Of a stretch of DNA of 64,000 bases, positions 37,831-61,189 are shown in pieces (within the stretch, counting starts at the first letter, position 1; each line of letters opens with the position of its first letter). The notes beneath the pieces are model-generated. The model was not told the origin of the DNA and searched no databases. It was given only the letters and a program-made list of their open reading frames with translations. The DNA is taken from NCBI RefSeq assembly GCF_021462225.1, contig NC_061811.1:22966663-23030662 (forward strand), read 5' to 3'. Source of the stretch: Girardinichthys multiradiatus (Eukaryota; Chordata; Actinopteri; Cyprinodontiformes; Goodeidae). Made by a program: the position numbers and the translations under genes.

Positions 37831-40377
37831 TAGTAGTGAGATAAACTAAATATTGTCTCAAGTTTAAAAAAATTGTCATTTGGTGTGTAGTCTGTAAAAT
37901 TGTATTTTCTTGACCATCACCATTATCAATGTTCAGTATTTGATGCTTTATTGTCAAGTTATAAATATAAATGAGATATTATTTATATATTTTACTAATA
38001 ACATAACGTGCAGCACTTCATTTATAAAGTCCATATTAGGAACAATGAACCCAAAACAATAACAGGAAGTCAAAATTTCCAGGAGGACTTTGCTAAAAAA
38101 CAATTGTGATTAAAAATGGCTGACTTCCTGTAGAGTGCTATATGTGTGCCATTTTTATAACTCTACATAAAACTGGTTCAAGGGGCTGTTGAGCTCTGCT
38201 TACTTTTGATTCCTTCCAAACACAAACATTTTTCTGACTTTTACTAAAAAATAAGGTTGCTGCCAGCCAACAGGCAAATAAAAAGTTGTAAGAATAATAT
38301 TAATAATTAACATTTAAGTTCAATAGGCCTTCATAAACCCTTATTTCTCAGGTGTAATGATATCCTATTCCTATTTCTTTGATTGTCACATACCTGCAGT
38401 ATAAAACTCAGGTGTGGTCTTTTTTTCCTCCTCACAGCTCTAACTCCATCACAACGTGACAATCTGTCATAAGCCACAGGCCACAAGGCAAAAATAGGAA
38501 AGACATGAACCTGGAGGAATGTGCTAGTGTATTTCACCTGAAAAGTTAATGTGTTCAAATTTCCTCCTGGAAAACCACAGGAAGAGATTGGTCCAGATCA
38601 TGAATTTTAGTTTAAGAAAAAAAGCTCATGCAAATTTTCTTGTATCACAGTTCATCAGTTAATTATATATATTCATAAATATTGCCCATGTTCTCTTTCA
38701 TAGTTAATGCTCTGTATTTCTTAAAAGGCAGCTGTGAGTTCTCCCTCGTATTTTTTTAAACTTTACCATAAAATCCTTTTTATAAAATATGACCCACCTT
38801 ACTTGAACATATGCAGCAAATAAAAAAAAATTTGGATTCATATGTGTGTGATGCTGAAGTATTACATTCTTTACTGCGCTTAATAATTAATAGCCCATCC
38901 CATCTCTCTATGAATATTTACAAGTAAAGTGTCCCAGGGAGCCATCCATATGCCAGAGGGAGGGAAGTCTGTGTGTTTACAGCATTAAACACTCAAATTT
39001 CGTCTGTAAACGCATTTTGCCTCCAACCACGAAAAACACTCACTAAAGCATGGAAAGCATTTTATTTGTTGTTGCAGAATGTAACCCATTCAGCTTCCAT
39101 CGAGATGTGGCAAGTCAAATTACACGTCCCCCTTTTTTGCACTGAGGTGAAATCCCTGGACACACCTTGTCTAGTTTGAACATGAAGGGGATCAGAAATC
39201 ATCCCCCCACCCCCTTCCAAGTGCAATGACATTGTTCATTGAGATCACCCTCCACTTACTGTGTCAAAGTGTCAAAGGTCTTGTTGTAGGTGCTTGCTGA
39301 AATCAAGGTGAAGAAATTACACACTATATTAGATTATGCCGTACAACACGGCAGGACAAAAAAAGGGGATTCACACTGGTTTGGGAAGCAGATTGTAGAT
39401 TTAAGTAGGAGGAAAATCAAAGAGAAACATTGCACGTTATAGATGAGCGTGTGGTTGTGCAGCTCATTTCTGCTGCCAAATCTTAATGCGCTACTCACTT
39501 CTAATCCCGGTGGCTGACTTCTCTTCATTCTTCCCTTTGTATCTAATCCAGAAACACGGAAGAAATGCTGTAAAGGAGGAGTAAGACAATGTTCTGAACC
39601 CGCTGCCAGAGTGCGATTACATCCATATATTTCAACCTTTGACCTTTGAGGGTCACACATCAGGAATGTTGTGGAATATCACAAAATCCCTCTCCACTTC
39701 AAAAGCTAATAATGGATAAGTGAGATACACAACACAAACAAATTACGCTGTTCCAGGTGAACCTGGGCATGTTGGGCTCTGTTGCTTTCATTGGTGATAT
39801 TTATCTAGGAAGGGAAGGCTGAGTGTTTTTGTTGCTGCCTCCCTGCAGGTCCCCTGAGCTCTCAGATCTCCTCTCTCGTCTCCTGTGTGGATAAGTGCCG
39901 GCTGCAAAGGCAACGCCGCTCTTTGATATTTCATTCCTCATTTGAATCAGTGGTCGCTCTATTTGATAATGCCAGGTAATTACCTAGGTAGCCTCGCTTG
40001 GATGTGTGAACTCCTGCCGAACCAGAAAGCAGGGAGTGAATGAAGGGTTTGAGAGGGGAGGGTGAGGGGAGCTATCCCAGTATCAGATAACATAAACAGG
40101 CAAAAAAAAACAGGGGTACAAAAGCAAATAAAACCTATATGCATTTGTTTACCTGCACTGTTTTCTGCAGGTATCATGAGTGAGAGGTTTTGCTTTGCAA
40201 GTCCAGTGTGTTTGCAAAGAGTTCAGCAGCCTCTGTGTCATGCTGTGAAACAGAGCAAACATGAGGTCACACAGGGAAAGTTACACAGATGAATGTGGAA
40301 GGGAGGACATGGTGCACATAATCCAAATTAATAGGTTTTGTCTCTTAGGTTGGGTCATTTGATTAACGTGCAGCCAC
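37831..40377. other. intergenic sequence, possible conserved element at 38870-39660
   Basis: AT-rich up to 38860, then more balanced unique sequence to 40280. No gene recognised. Confidence 0.45.
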
Positions 40378-40470
40378 AGCGTGTGCGTGTGTGTATGTGT
40401 ATGTGTATGTGTGTGCATGTGTGTGTTTGTGGTGTGTATGTGCGGGGGGGAGTGGCTAGGTGTGTGTGTG
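40378..40470. repeat. impure GT-rich tract
   Basis: Degenerate GTGTAT/GTGTGC repeat; the 98-codon and antisense frames over it are repeat artefacts. Confidence 0.85.
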
Positions 40471-42882
40471 AAAGAGAGGAGAGTCACATGTTACTAATGA
40501 GCCTGTGTGTAGAAATAAACAGAGGGACAAATCAAAAGTCAACTTTCTATGACTTTAATGTGGACACAATAAAGAGGACACTTTCAAAACTAAAGCATTT
40601 TAAAATTTTACATTTAAATGAACAGATTAAATAAAGCTCAAAAAGACACATCTAAGCATTTACAAATATTAACTAGTGTTACTTTGTTAAAATCAGTATT
40701 TGAAAATGGCCGGATATGCAGCTTTATCAATGATGTTTATTGAGCAGGAGAGTAGTGTTTGCTCCCCTGTGTGACCTGAATATCAAAACGCGTCGCTCCA
40801 CGTGAATGCAGCTGCGTTCAGGCTGACTTCCCAGCGATGTCCTTGGAGGAAACCAGCTGACAATTCAGACATGGTGGGACCTGCAGTTTCACAAAAACAC
40901 AAAAACAACAAAGAAAGAAAGGCAAAAATCGCTCCTGTATAAAAAAGTTCATTTCAAACATTTTTTAAAAATCCTGCTACAATCACTACTACTACAACTA
41001 ATGATAATAATAACAATATTATTGATGATAATAATAGTAATAATAATATACAAAAATAATAATTGTATTACGCAGTATAAGACAGCCTAAATATATATCC
41101 TGTAACAAGTAATTTGTGTCCATTTTCCCTTTTAATAATTTTCAACAGCGCAGGTTTCAGGTGGCACTTTGATTTTATAACTTTGCGCATTTATTTTGTT
41201 TACAAATGTTTAAACTGTCGAGTTTTAGCGCAGCTTGTATTTCTAAGTCAGACAGTTTTATTCCTTTCCTTAATGAGAGCATAAAGGCTCTTAAAAATTT
41301 TCCAAACTTAGTGGCCAAACAACTGAGCGTTTTCTAAATTCGTCTCAAAGAGGAGGCAGAGGTATTGAGAGGGATTTAATGAGGGGCTTAAAGCGCGCAG
41401 CGCCTAAAGTCATATTTCCTCTGATCAGCGGAGGAGGGCGACTTTATTGGACATGTTTCTGTTTCCAAATCCGCATAACAGCCAACGATGCGTGCATTTC
41501 TTATAATGTAGATAAGGGAGAGAGAGAGGGTTTGATATGTAATAAAAGGTGGGCCTGTACTGCGTGTTTAAGCCCCTTAAACTTGATAAATGATGAGCGA
41601 CAGTGGCACAGCACGAGGGTCAGCGCTATTAACTCCTCGGTTTCCCGGCCTCCACTTAAACTTTTCTCAATTACAGCTTGTAATATGCCTGCAAACGGGC
41701 CACCTGTAAACATATATCTATATAGGCTGTGATTTCTTTTGTCTAACTCTAATAACACTCAAAATAATAATAAAAAAAAAGGTCAATTTATCAACCATGT
41801 CTGCAGGCTGCCCCCCTAAAGCCGAGTGTTAAAAGGAAACACAAGGATTATGGCTGGTGGCGTTCCTAACACATGCTCACCAGGTATTCTGGGGCAAACA
41901 GCCAATGCAAGCTCATTAAATCAGCATTTGGTGTATCGGAGCAGGCGTTAACGACGGGCTCTAATCTCGGCGGTGACCTGTTCGAACTGTGTTACAGCCG
42001 AGCAGGGCTGTAAGGCTCTGCAAGGCAGGCTGCAGAGCAAAACATCTGAGATGTTGTAGAGGAAGACACAAGGGGCCTTGTCTTTTGCGTAAACAGTTTT
42101 ATCACGTGGAATGAAATAGGAATTTGAAAATATTTGATTTTTTAAAGTTATTATAATTTTTAGTATTAATAGTTTGTTTATCAAATCCCTGTTTGATGCG
42201 TTGCTGTGAAGTCCTAGTAAGGCTTGGAATTTAATTTAATTAAGCTTGATCAAAAAAAAAAAACAACAACCTTAAAATAATAAATTCACTTATAGAATGA
42301 GGTGGCTGGAATGACTATGTTTTCTGCGGCTTTAAATCGCAGTTTTACAATAATTTTTAGTGGGGACTCGAACAAATATATTTCGCAAGTGAAGCCCTAA
42401 AATACAGGTTGAAAATTAACAAGTTATTACATTTAGATAAATATGTTAAATTATATATTTAATGACTGGTAAAGATGTGTGAAGCTGTTTTTTTCTTCTT
42501 CCAAAATGCAAACTCTAAATTGAAAAGGAGAAAGTATTTACAGAAAAAAATGAATAAAAAAGCAAACTGATAGAAACGATTCCCGCATCAAAGGAAGTGT
42601 AGATCTAAATTTCTGTCTTACAGTTTGCATTTTAATAAGCTATTTTTATCGTTTAGTAACACATTATTTGACATCTAAATATCTTATTTTATTTAATTTA
42701 GCACGTTTTTTTTTTTTCTTCTTCCTTTGATCAAAACATCTCGAGTAAACGTGGTAATTAGAGTTTATTTTCTGGGCCTCATCGCATTTTTTCCACTACA
42801 AAATCCTCCGGTTGTCTCTTTGGCATCAGTTGTAACCGCCAGGTGTCGCTAGAACGCCACATATTTCTCTGTTCTCTGCTTG

Positions 42883-42917
42883 GAGAGAGAGAGAGAGCGA
42901 GAGAGAGAGAGAGAGAG
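42883..42917. repeat. (GA)n tract
   Basis: GAGA repeat with one CGA interruption, about 4.9 kb upstream of the meis2 start; the flanks are unusually rich in purine or pyrimidine runs. Confidence 0.93.
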
Positions 42918-43689
42918 TGGGGACAAGAAAAGCCACAGTTACATTTTGTGTTGGCCTCCCCTCTCTTTCTCCTCCTCCTCCTCCCTTTGCAGACCCTCTG
43001 ACACCAGAGTCTGAGAATCGGTGGAGGGGAAAATGAGGCTTTGGAGCTAAAGAATTTACAGTTAGTCGCGAAACTTTTACAAGTATTTGAGCTGCTCGGT
43101 GCCCTTTTTTCTGAGAGCTTATAGTCACATTTCAGTCCGGGGGTCAGAAGGAGTTCACATTCAGAGGACTGAGGTAATGGATCATGCGGGAGAAGGAAAT
43201 AACTGTTGTTTGGATGTAAATAACTGTGGAGGAAATTTTGCAATAAAAAGGCTCTTTCATTTGTTTAATTAGGGATCTGGCTAAATTGTTAAACTTGCAT
43301 TGGTTTTACTAAGCGCAAAAATACGTATTTGAGCTAATCTATGCATCAATCTCTGTAATTTGTTTAAAATTGCAGGACTAATAAAAATGGATCAAACTGA
43401 GGTCTTCACTGTCCGCGTTTCTCCTGTAACCCTCCTGTGATCCGGCCTCCTCTCACCCTCTCTTTACATTAGCCTCCCAGATTTGCATCTCAAACATTGC
43501 AGAGCTCCAAAGGAAGAACAAAGTTACAAACAAGATTAAGGCGAATTTATTTGTTCCTGCGGCTTGAGCGCCGATTGTTTCTGCTGGAGTGTTTAAGGTC
43601 ACTAAGAGGATTTTGAGCTCGTTTGATATCTTTTCGGTGGGGAATTAAAATCAGCAACGCGTTCTTCTCCATATTTAGCAACAGGCTTG

Positions 43690-43712
43690 TGTGTGTGTAT
43701 GTGTGTGTGTGG
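43690..43712. repeat. short GT-rich tract
   Basis: GTGTGTGTATGTGTGTGTGT then a G-run, in the upstream region of meis2. Confidence 0.85.
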
Positions 43713-44039
43713 GAGGGGGGGTCTTACAGAAAAGAGTGTAAATTCAGCGCTGTGGAGCAGTGGTCCTGGCGCACCTTTAGGATGTGACATGCAGGGGGAT
43801 CTTTAGCCCCGGTGACTGTCCCAGCAGTGTTTTCCTTGAAATGGATCCTTACCCCCCACCTCCTCCTCTTTAATGAATCCAAACGCAGCTGGCCATGTCC
43901 CCATACGGACACCGAGCGCTTTAACCCTAAACTGACCTCAATTTGACACCACTAGATGAAATTTACCGCATGGTAATGCCATCTTCTGATTTGTTTCGAG
44001 CTTGCAAGTTGTTTGGAATTTTTTTTTAAAACTTGTAAT

Positions 44040-44040
44040 A

Positions 44041-44099
<59 letters not shown>
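44040..44099. repeat. (AT)n microsatellite
   Basis: An A-run followed by about 24 AT units, 3.7 kb upstream of the meis2 start. Confidence 0.97.
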
Positions 44100-44101
<2 letters not shown>

Positions 44102-44739
44102 CGAGAGGTGTCCTACAATTATTTAGCCTGCAAATCGCTCGCGAGAGTTTAATTGAATTTAATTACCTATTGTAGCCTGTGATGATTCATATACAGCAAA
44201 AAGATCAAACAGCAATTTGTGTTCTATTTTATATACATTTAAAAACATTGGATTAAGCGGATTTAATCTATTAATAATCTAATTACATTTCATTGTAAAA
44301 TTATTTTAAAATCTAATTAATTTATAGAAATAATAAAAATAACTAGAAGTGTAAAGTTGAATATTGTTCTTTTGGAGATTTTTTATAACAAACGCTCATC
44401 TTGTGTTCCTTCAGGGCAAATCACACTTTCCACAATAATCGCCTGTGAGATATCAAAGCATGCAAACTTAAAACATCAGCCGAGATTTCTCTTTTAGGAT
44501 ACCAGGGAAAAGGTAATTGATTCTGAGTTGCATTTTAAACAATACAGCCATAGAGAGAAGCAGGAGAAGAAGAAAAAAAAAACTTTCCAACTTTACTGCG
44601 CCGAGAATGAGAAAAGAAAACGCAGTCATAATAATAGTGTGTGAGTATGAGGCTTTTTTCTACTTACCATGGTTGATCCAAAAGAATAGTGGTTGTCAAA
44701 AATAAAATAAGAAACGCAAGCGTTAGCACACAAGTAATT
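44100..44739. other. upstream flank of meis2, AT-rich
   Basis: Unique sequence between the AT array and the CpG cluster. Holds the minus-strand donor-like site at 44661-44668. Confidence 0.5.
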
Positions 44740-44910
44740 GAGATCGGCAGTATTTAGGTTATGAGAGTCAGAGTCTTCAGAGGCACTGTGCGCCGGACTG
44801 GCTGTGTTTACAGAGCGCACACAGAAACCTGGAGACGGTAAGCGACTTGGCTCTCTCTGCGCGCAGCTCTCCAGCTCCTTCCCGGGGTATTGCGCGTCGA
44901 AATGTCCACA
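44740..44910. promoter_or_regulatory. CpG cluster upstream of meis2, possible alternative promoter or non-coding exon
   Basis: In an AT-rich neighbourhood this stretch is rich in CpG (GTGCGCC, GAGCGCAC, TGCGCGCAG, TTGCGCGTCG). A donor-like GACG|GTAAGC lies at 44837/44838 on the plus strand. On the minus strand a donor-like ATG|GTAAGT lies at 44668/44667. Either could mark a first non-coding exon, of meis2 or of a divergent transcript. No transcript evidence is available. Confidence 0.3.
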
Positions 44911-45119
44911 CATATAGCAGTTTGTCAAAGCCTGCTGTCCTGCACACCCCACCCACCCCCTCCTCACTTTATTCCAACAAACATAACTGTGGTCACGGTT
45001 TCATTTATTAAATCATTTTCCTTTGTTGCTCAACTCTGCTGTCAGTCGACCCTATATCCAGCACTGGTTGGCCATTTTTGTTTGCTGGGAGAGTTGTTGA
45101 CCCTCCAACAGTAGCCACA

Positions 45120-45475
45120 GCCCATCTCCCTGAGCGCTTAATCCTAACCGGTGAATAATTAATTTCCACCATCAAAAAATGTCACCGAGCTCCAAAAGGA
45201 GCCTTTATTATGTGTTGAACCTATCAATACAGCAATGAGGGCATATTAGCGCTGATAGAGCTAAAGGCATAGATGGCCTGCTTATGTGTTGTGGCTAAAA
45301 GTACAAAAAAAGGAGAAAAGGGGGGTTCACAGTAATCGATGGCCGGAGCGTTGCTCCTCCTCTAAACTTCAATATTCTCACATGATTGATGATCTAGGGG
45401 GAGCTTTGATAATTGACTACTCTGAGGTAAGCTCCTATCAAGAGAGGGGATTGGGCGAAAGGAACATGCACAAAT
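45120..45475. promoter_or_regulatory. candidate conserved regulatory element upstream of meis2
   Basis: Non-repetitive sequence with clustered homeodomain-type motifs: AATAATTAATT near 45155 and CATGATTGATGATC near 45380-45393, which holds overlapping PBX-like TGAT steps. It sits 2.3-2.6 kb before the coding start and ends against a poly-C run. Only cross-species alignment could confirm conservation. Confidence 0.3.
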
Positions 45476-45479
45476 TAGT

Positions 45480-45514
45480 CCCCCCCCCCCCCCCCCCCCC
45501 TCCCCCCCTCCCCA
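45480..45514. repeat. poly-C run of 21 plus C-rich tail
   Basis: Twenty-one C, then TCCCCCCCTCCCC. It follows the candidate regulatory element at 45120-45475 and precedes meis2 by 2.3 kb. Confidence 0.95.
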
Positions 45515-46107
45515 CAAAAGGTTTTTTCTTATTTTTTTTACATGGAAAAGTTCATTTTGGGCTCATAGGGGTGTTTAATCTCCCAAAACAGAGCAGAGCG
45601 ACATTGGCGCCTTCAGAACGTTTCAGAAGGGGTGAACAAATGTGGTGGTGGGGGGTGACTGCAAGTTTGATTGATAACCTTGGCGTGGCAGTTCAAAACC
45701 GGAAGTGCCCTGTAAAGAAAACAGAGAGTTTGGCATAAATAACAACAAAGTGCCTGGCTGTGCTAACAATAACACTCTTCAGTGTGGATGATGTTACCGA
45801 GGCAATAAGACTCAGTGTTAGCTATTTATTATAACACTATAATGCTATTTATGCACTGATTTTAGCTCTTCAAGTTATTTTTGTTTTAGGGCGGGAGCGC
45901 GTGGGGGCAGAGAAATGTGATTTGTCTGTATTTGTACGTTTTTTTCTTGTTGAGAAAAATCAATAAAACAACTAAACAGATAAATAAGAATGCATAAATA
46001 AACACTTAAAAATTAAATAAATATAGCAACCTGTACAATCTGTGTCCTGTCCTCTCCTTAATTTATACTCAAAAACTACATAAAAAAAAACAACAACATA
46101 ACTATGG
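45515..46107. other. upstream flank of meis2
   Basis: Unique, with TTTGATTGATAACC near 45666. The 150-codon frame at 45286 spans the poly-C run and codes a proline run, so it is not a gene. Confidence 0.5.
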
Positions 46108-46275
46108 CCAAGGGGGGCCAGTGCCCGCTTCCCTTTGTGACACCACCGCACAGCAGTATTTGGTAGACAGATTAAAAGGTGTCATACAGAAACACATGAT
46201 GGCAAATACCTACAAAACATATAACAAGTGACTGAATTCTAACAAGTGACTAAATTCAGCATTTTATGATATGTT
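46108..46275. repeat. diverged duplicate block, copy 1
   Basis: GGGGGCCAGTGCCCGCTTCC, CCGCACAGCAGTATTTGG and CAGATTAAAAGG occur in the same order as in copy 2 downstream. Contains an 18-base direct repeat (TAACAAGTGACTGAATTC, then TAACAAGTGACTAAATTC) at its end. Probably an old interspersed repeat. Confidence 0.45.
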
Positions 46276-46484
46276 ACTGACAGAGGCACATTTAAGAAAA
46301 CTTGGGGGTGGGAAGATTGGCGGACCTCCAAAAACCGAGAGCCATTTTAGAATTTTCTGACTTGTATTATATATGTTGGAACAACAAACAAATGAACGTC
46401 AGCCATAAATAAGAACAAATAAGGAAATTATTTGTATGAATTCATATTCATACAAAAAGCATGATAATGATCACGATAAAACGG

Positions 46485-46672
46485 ATTTATTGGGGTGGCC
46501 ATTGCCCCCTTTGCCTCCCCAACCCAACCCACCCCCCACCCCCCACTGCACAGCAATAATTAGCAACCAGATTAGGAGGAATTACGGAGATATTAAGTAC
46601 GCACATCAGTTTATTACCACAAAACAGATAATTGAGCGCCATGTACTAAACACAGCATTAATATAATAAATT
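46485..46672. repeat. diverged duplicate block, copy 2
   Basis: GGGGTGGCCATTGCCCCCTT, CACTGCACAGCAATAATTAG and CAGATTAGGAGG parallel copy 1 about 380 bases upstream. C-rich (CCACCCCCCACCCCCCAC). It ends just before the meis2 promoter-proximal region. Confidence 0.45.
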
Positions 46673-47277
46673 GTTGATTCTCCCCGCAGATTATCGACTA
46701 TAGTTTGTTTTTCAACACTTCATTATTCCCAGTGCGTAAATATTTGGATACGTATTTTCGCTTTTCGGTTATGATTCTATATTTCTTTATACTAAATGAA
46801 TATTCATGCTGTTAAGTTGCAGTTGTGTTTTTATACAACTCGGAGGAGCATATGTCCGCCCTCACACTCAGCCCTCTCCTGCTTTCTCTTCAGGTCTCTC
46901 CTCGGTGAAACGGAGGGATTTGGGGTGGGAGTTTCGAGCTTTTTCTACCCCCAGTGTGGAGTTGAAGCCGTCCCCGCGCCTCGCATAGACACTCTGCATA
47001 TCACAGGATTTGGTCTCTCCTCTCCTCTCTCTTGTGCGGAGCTGCTGCAGGACTGGCTATGGCCACCGCTACTTCCGGGATCCGTCATTTCATTCGCCCA
47101 CCGCTCAGCGCTGAGAACTGACTCTGTTTCTATAAGCAAGCCAGCAGCCAACCTGCCAACACTCGCTGACACTCACTCATCTCAGTCTCGCCAAGATAGA
47201 CGAAATACCTACGGGGGGAAAGAAAAGGAGAGATCCGAATCGCGCTCTAATAATTTCTACACCTTTATGTCCCCTCT

Positions 47278-47305
47278 TCTTCTTTTTCTTGTTCTTTTTT
47301 TGCAG
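47278..47305 (+). promoter_or_regulatory. candidate 3' splice site in the meis2 leader
   Basis: A long pyrimidine tract of TTCTTCT and TTTTT ending TTTTTTTGCAG directly before TGATAAAACAAG is a textbook acceptor. If used, an upstream non-coding exon would splice here and the 460 bases down to the start codon would be the first coding exon. It could also be fortuitous in a pyrimidine-rich leader. Confidence 0.35.
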
Positions 47306-47358
47306 TGATAAAACAAGATAGCGATCTGGAGGCATTAAAGGAGACGCGGACTTGCGGG

Positions 47359-47373
47359 ATGAAAACGGACTAA
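47359..47373 (+). other. uORF 1 in meis2 leader (MKTD)
   Basis: ATG followed by three codons and TAA. Its presence in mRNA depends on where transcription starts. Too short to encode a functional protein; relevant only to initiation control. Confidence 0.5.
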
Positions 47374-47444
47374 AAAACATTCGTCCTTCTCTTGAACATC
47401 ATCACCAACCGTCATTCATTCATTACCTTGACAACCTCTGGCTT

Positions 47445-47454
47445 TGATTGACAG
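47445..47454 (+). promoter_or_regulatory. PBX-MEIS/PREP composite binding site
   Basis: The sequence TGATTGACAG is a perfect match to the established PBX-MEIS heterodimer consensus (PBX half TGAT, MEIS half TGACAG sharing the TGA). It lies about 310 bases before the meis2 start codon, in promoter-proximal or leader sequence. Occupancy is not shown by sequence alone. Confidence 0.55.
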
Positions 47455-47472
47455 CTGGAGTGGCAAAAAGCC

Positions 47473-47523
47473 ATGAGACACGACAGTTTAGTTACATGCA
47501 GGTTGTTGATGGGCCGATTGTAA
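47473..47523 (+). other. uORF 2 in meis2 leader (16 codons)
   Basis: ATG to TAA, MRHDSLVTCRLLMGRL, 241 bases ahead of the main start and out of frame with it. A second ATG lies inside it in the same frame. Confidence 0.5.
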
Positions 47524-47613
47524 ACCTTCACTTTGGCGCATTTTTTCTTTTCTTTTTCTTTTTTTTCCGAGGAAAGAAGGAAAACAAGACAAAATTGCTG
47601 CAAAAACTTCCCG

Positions 47614-47649
47614 ATGCGACGGTTTGAACTGAACCACACTGGCGAATAG
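47614..47649 (+). other. uORF 3 in meis2 leader (11 codons)
   Basis: ATG to TAG, MRRFELNHTGE, ending 115 bases before the main ATG. The distance would allow reinitiation at the MAQR start. Confidence 0.5.
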
Positions 47650-47764
47650 GAGAATTCGCAAAAAAAGTTGGTTGAAAGAGGGGAATCTTGCCACTAAATC
47701 ACTTTCCGATCTGGGATATTAAACATATACGGACAGATTCGGGAGTTTATTGGAGCGCAGCCTG

Positions 47765-60125
<12,361 letters not shown>

Positions 60126-61189
60126 ATATATTAGTAAAGGAAATAAAGTTACTTTATGCAGAGAAAGATGTTTACTGAATGGAAATTTTGTTCATACTTT
60201 CCCATTTTCGACTGCTGTCCATGTGAACACAGTCAAATCTGAAAGCAAGCATGCTGATCCACTGTACGGCTCAGGCAGAAATAGCTGCTTTAATGTACCT
60301 ACCCCAGAACAGGCTTTTCAAAATCTTGCTATTAAAAGAGCTAAATAAAAGCTGGTGATTAATAGTATATTTCTGCCAGTTCCCGCTTGAATGTGAACCA
60401 TATTAACTTTGCCCACACAAAAGCTCTTAATCATGTCTCATAGTGTCTTGTGTTCGGTGTTATCTCCCACTCGACATGCCAAACACTAATAATGCATTTC
60501 AAAACAAGACTATTTGAATTCATTACATAGCATGTGCCACAGCTGTCCTGTTAGTATTTTTGTCACGGTGTCTACCAGTTTTGACATGTAAACTGAAAAA
60601 ATAATAGGCTTTTTGGTAAGTTTAGAGGCGAGACCAAATACACTGACATGTTACCTAGAATGTATGCTCTACTTTCCTTTAGTAAATAGTTTGTTTGCTA
60701 TTATGGGTCTCTGTCTCTCTCTCAGTCTCTCTCTACAGGTCTATGGCTTTGTCAAATAGACTGATGTTCCATCATGCTTTTACCTGCAAAACTTTCCAGT
60801 TTTGCATTAGTTCCGACTATCGTTTTGCCAGTTAACGATCACACATATTGATGGACCTATTGTGTCCTATGTGGTGTTTATATCATCGTCTGCTCTCCAG
60901 ACAGAAATGGTTGTTGTTGCAGCTTTTGAACCATTACTGACCACAGACTGGGGGCCACAGAAGACCTCTGTGGTTGGATGCATCAGTAGTAGCTGGATCA
61001 TATTCTGATGTCAGGCTCATTGGGAATGATGAAGGCAGTGATAGCTACAGCTTGATTAAGTGTCTAAGAGAATAGAGACGATTAAAGAAGAAATGACACC
61101 CAAAATAGTTGGCTTTCCCTGTCGAGGTTAAACAGTAATAGAGATAAAACTGGGCTTACTGTCACAAAGAGCATATAACAGTTCATATT

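Larger units (their letters stand above)
40471..44039. other. upstream flank of meis2, no gene
   Basis: Contains an AAT-rich patch at 41000-41060, the GA tract and otherwise unique sequence with rising CpG content. The 154-codon minus frame at 42779-43243 is driven by the GA tract. Confidence 0.5.
46840..47764 (+). promoter_or_regulatory. meis2: meis2 promoter-proximal region and 5' leader
   Basis: This stretch is less AT-rich than its surroundings, has scattered CpGs and no repeats, and abuts the coding start. It must hold at least part of the leader, but the transcription start cannot be fixed by eye and no convincing TATA box was found. It carries three short upstream ORFs, a PBX-MEIS composite site and two acceptor-like sequences (46881-46893 and 47278-47305), so part of the leader may be spliced. 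Long open frames here (for example 46796-47308) have no recognisable protein similarity. Confidence 0.7.

Noticed and set aside
42779..43243. 154-codon minus-strand open frame
   Set aside because: Its serine/leucine and arginine runs come from the GA tract; no recognisable protein.
45286..45738. 150-codon plus-strand open frame with proline run
   Set aside because: The proline run is the translated poly-C tract; no similarity on either side.
46796..47308. 170-codon plus-strand open frame just upstream of meis2
   Set aside because: No known domain, low-complexity composition, and it overlaps the leader and its pyrimidine tract; better explained as untranslated sequence.
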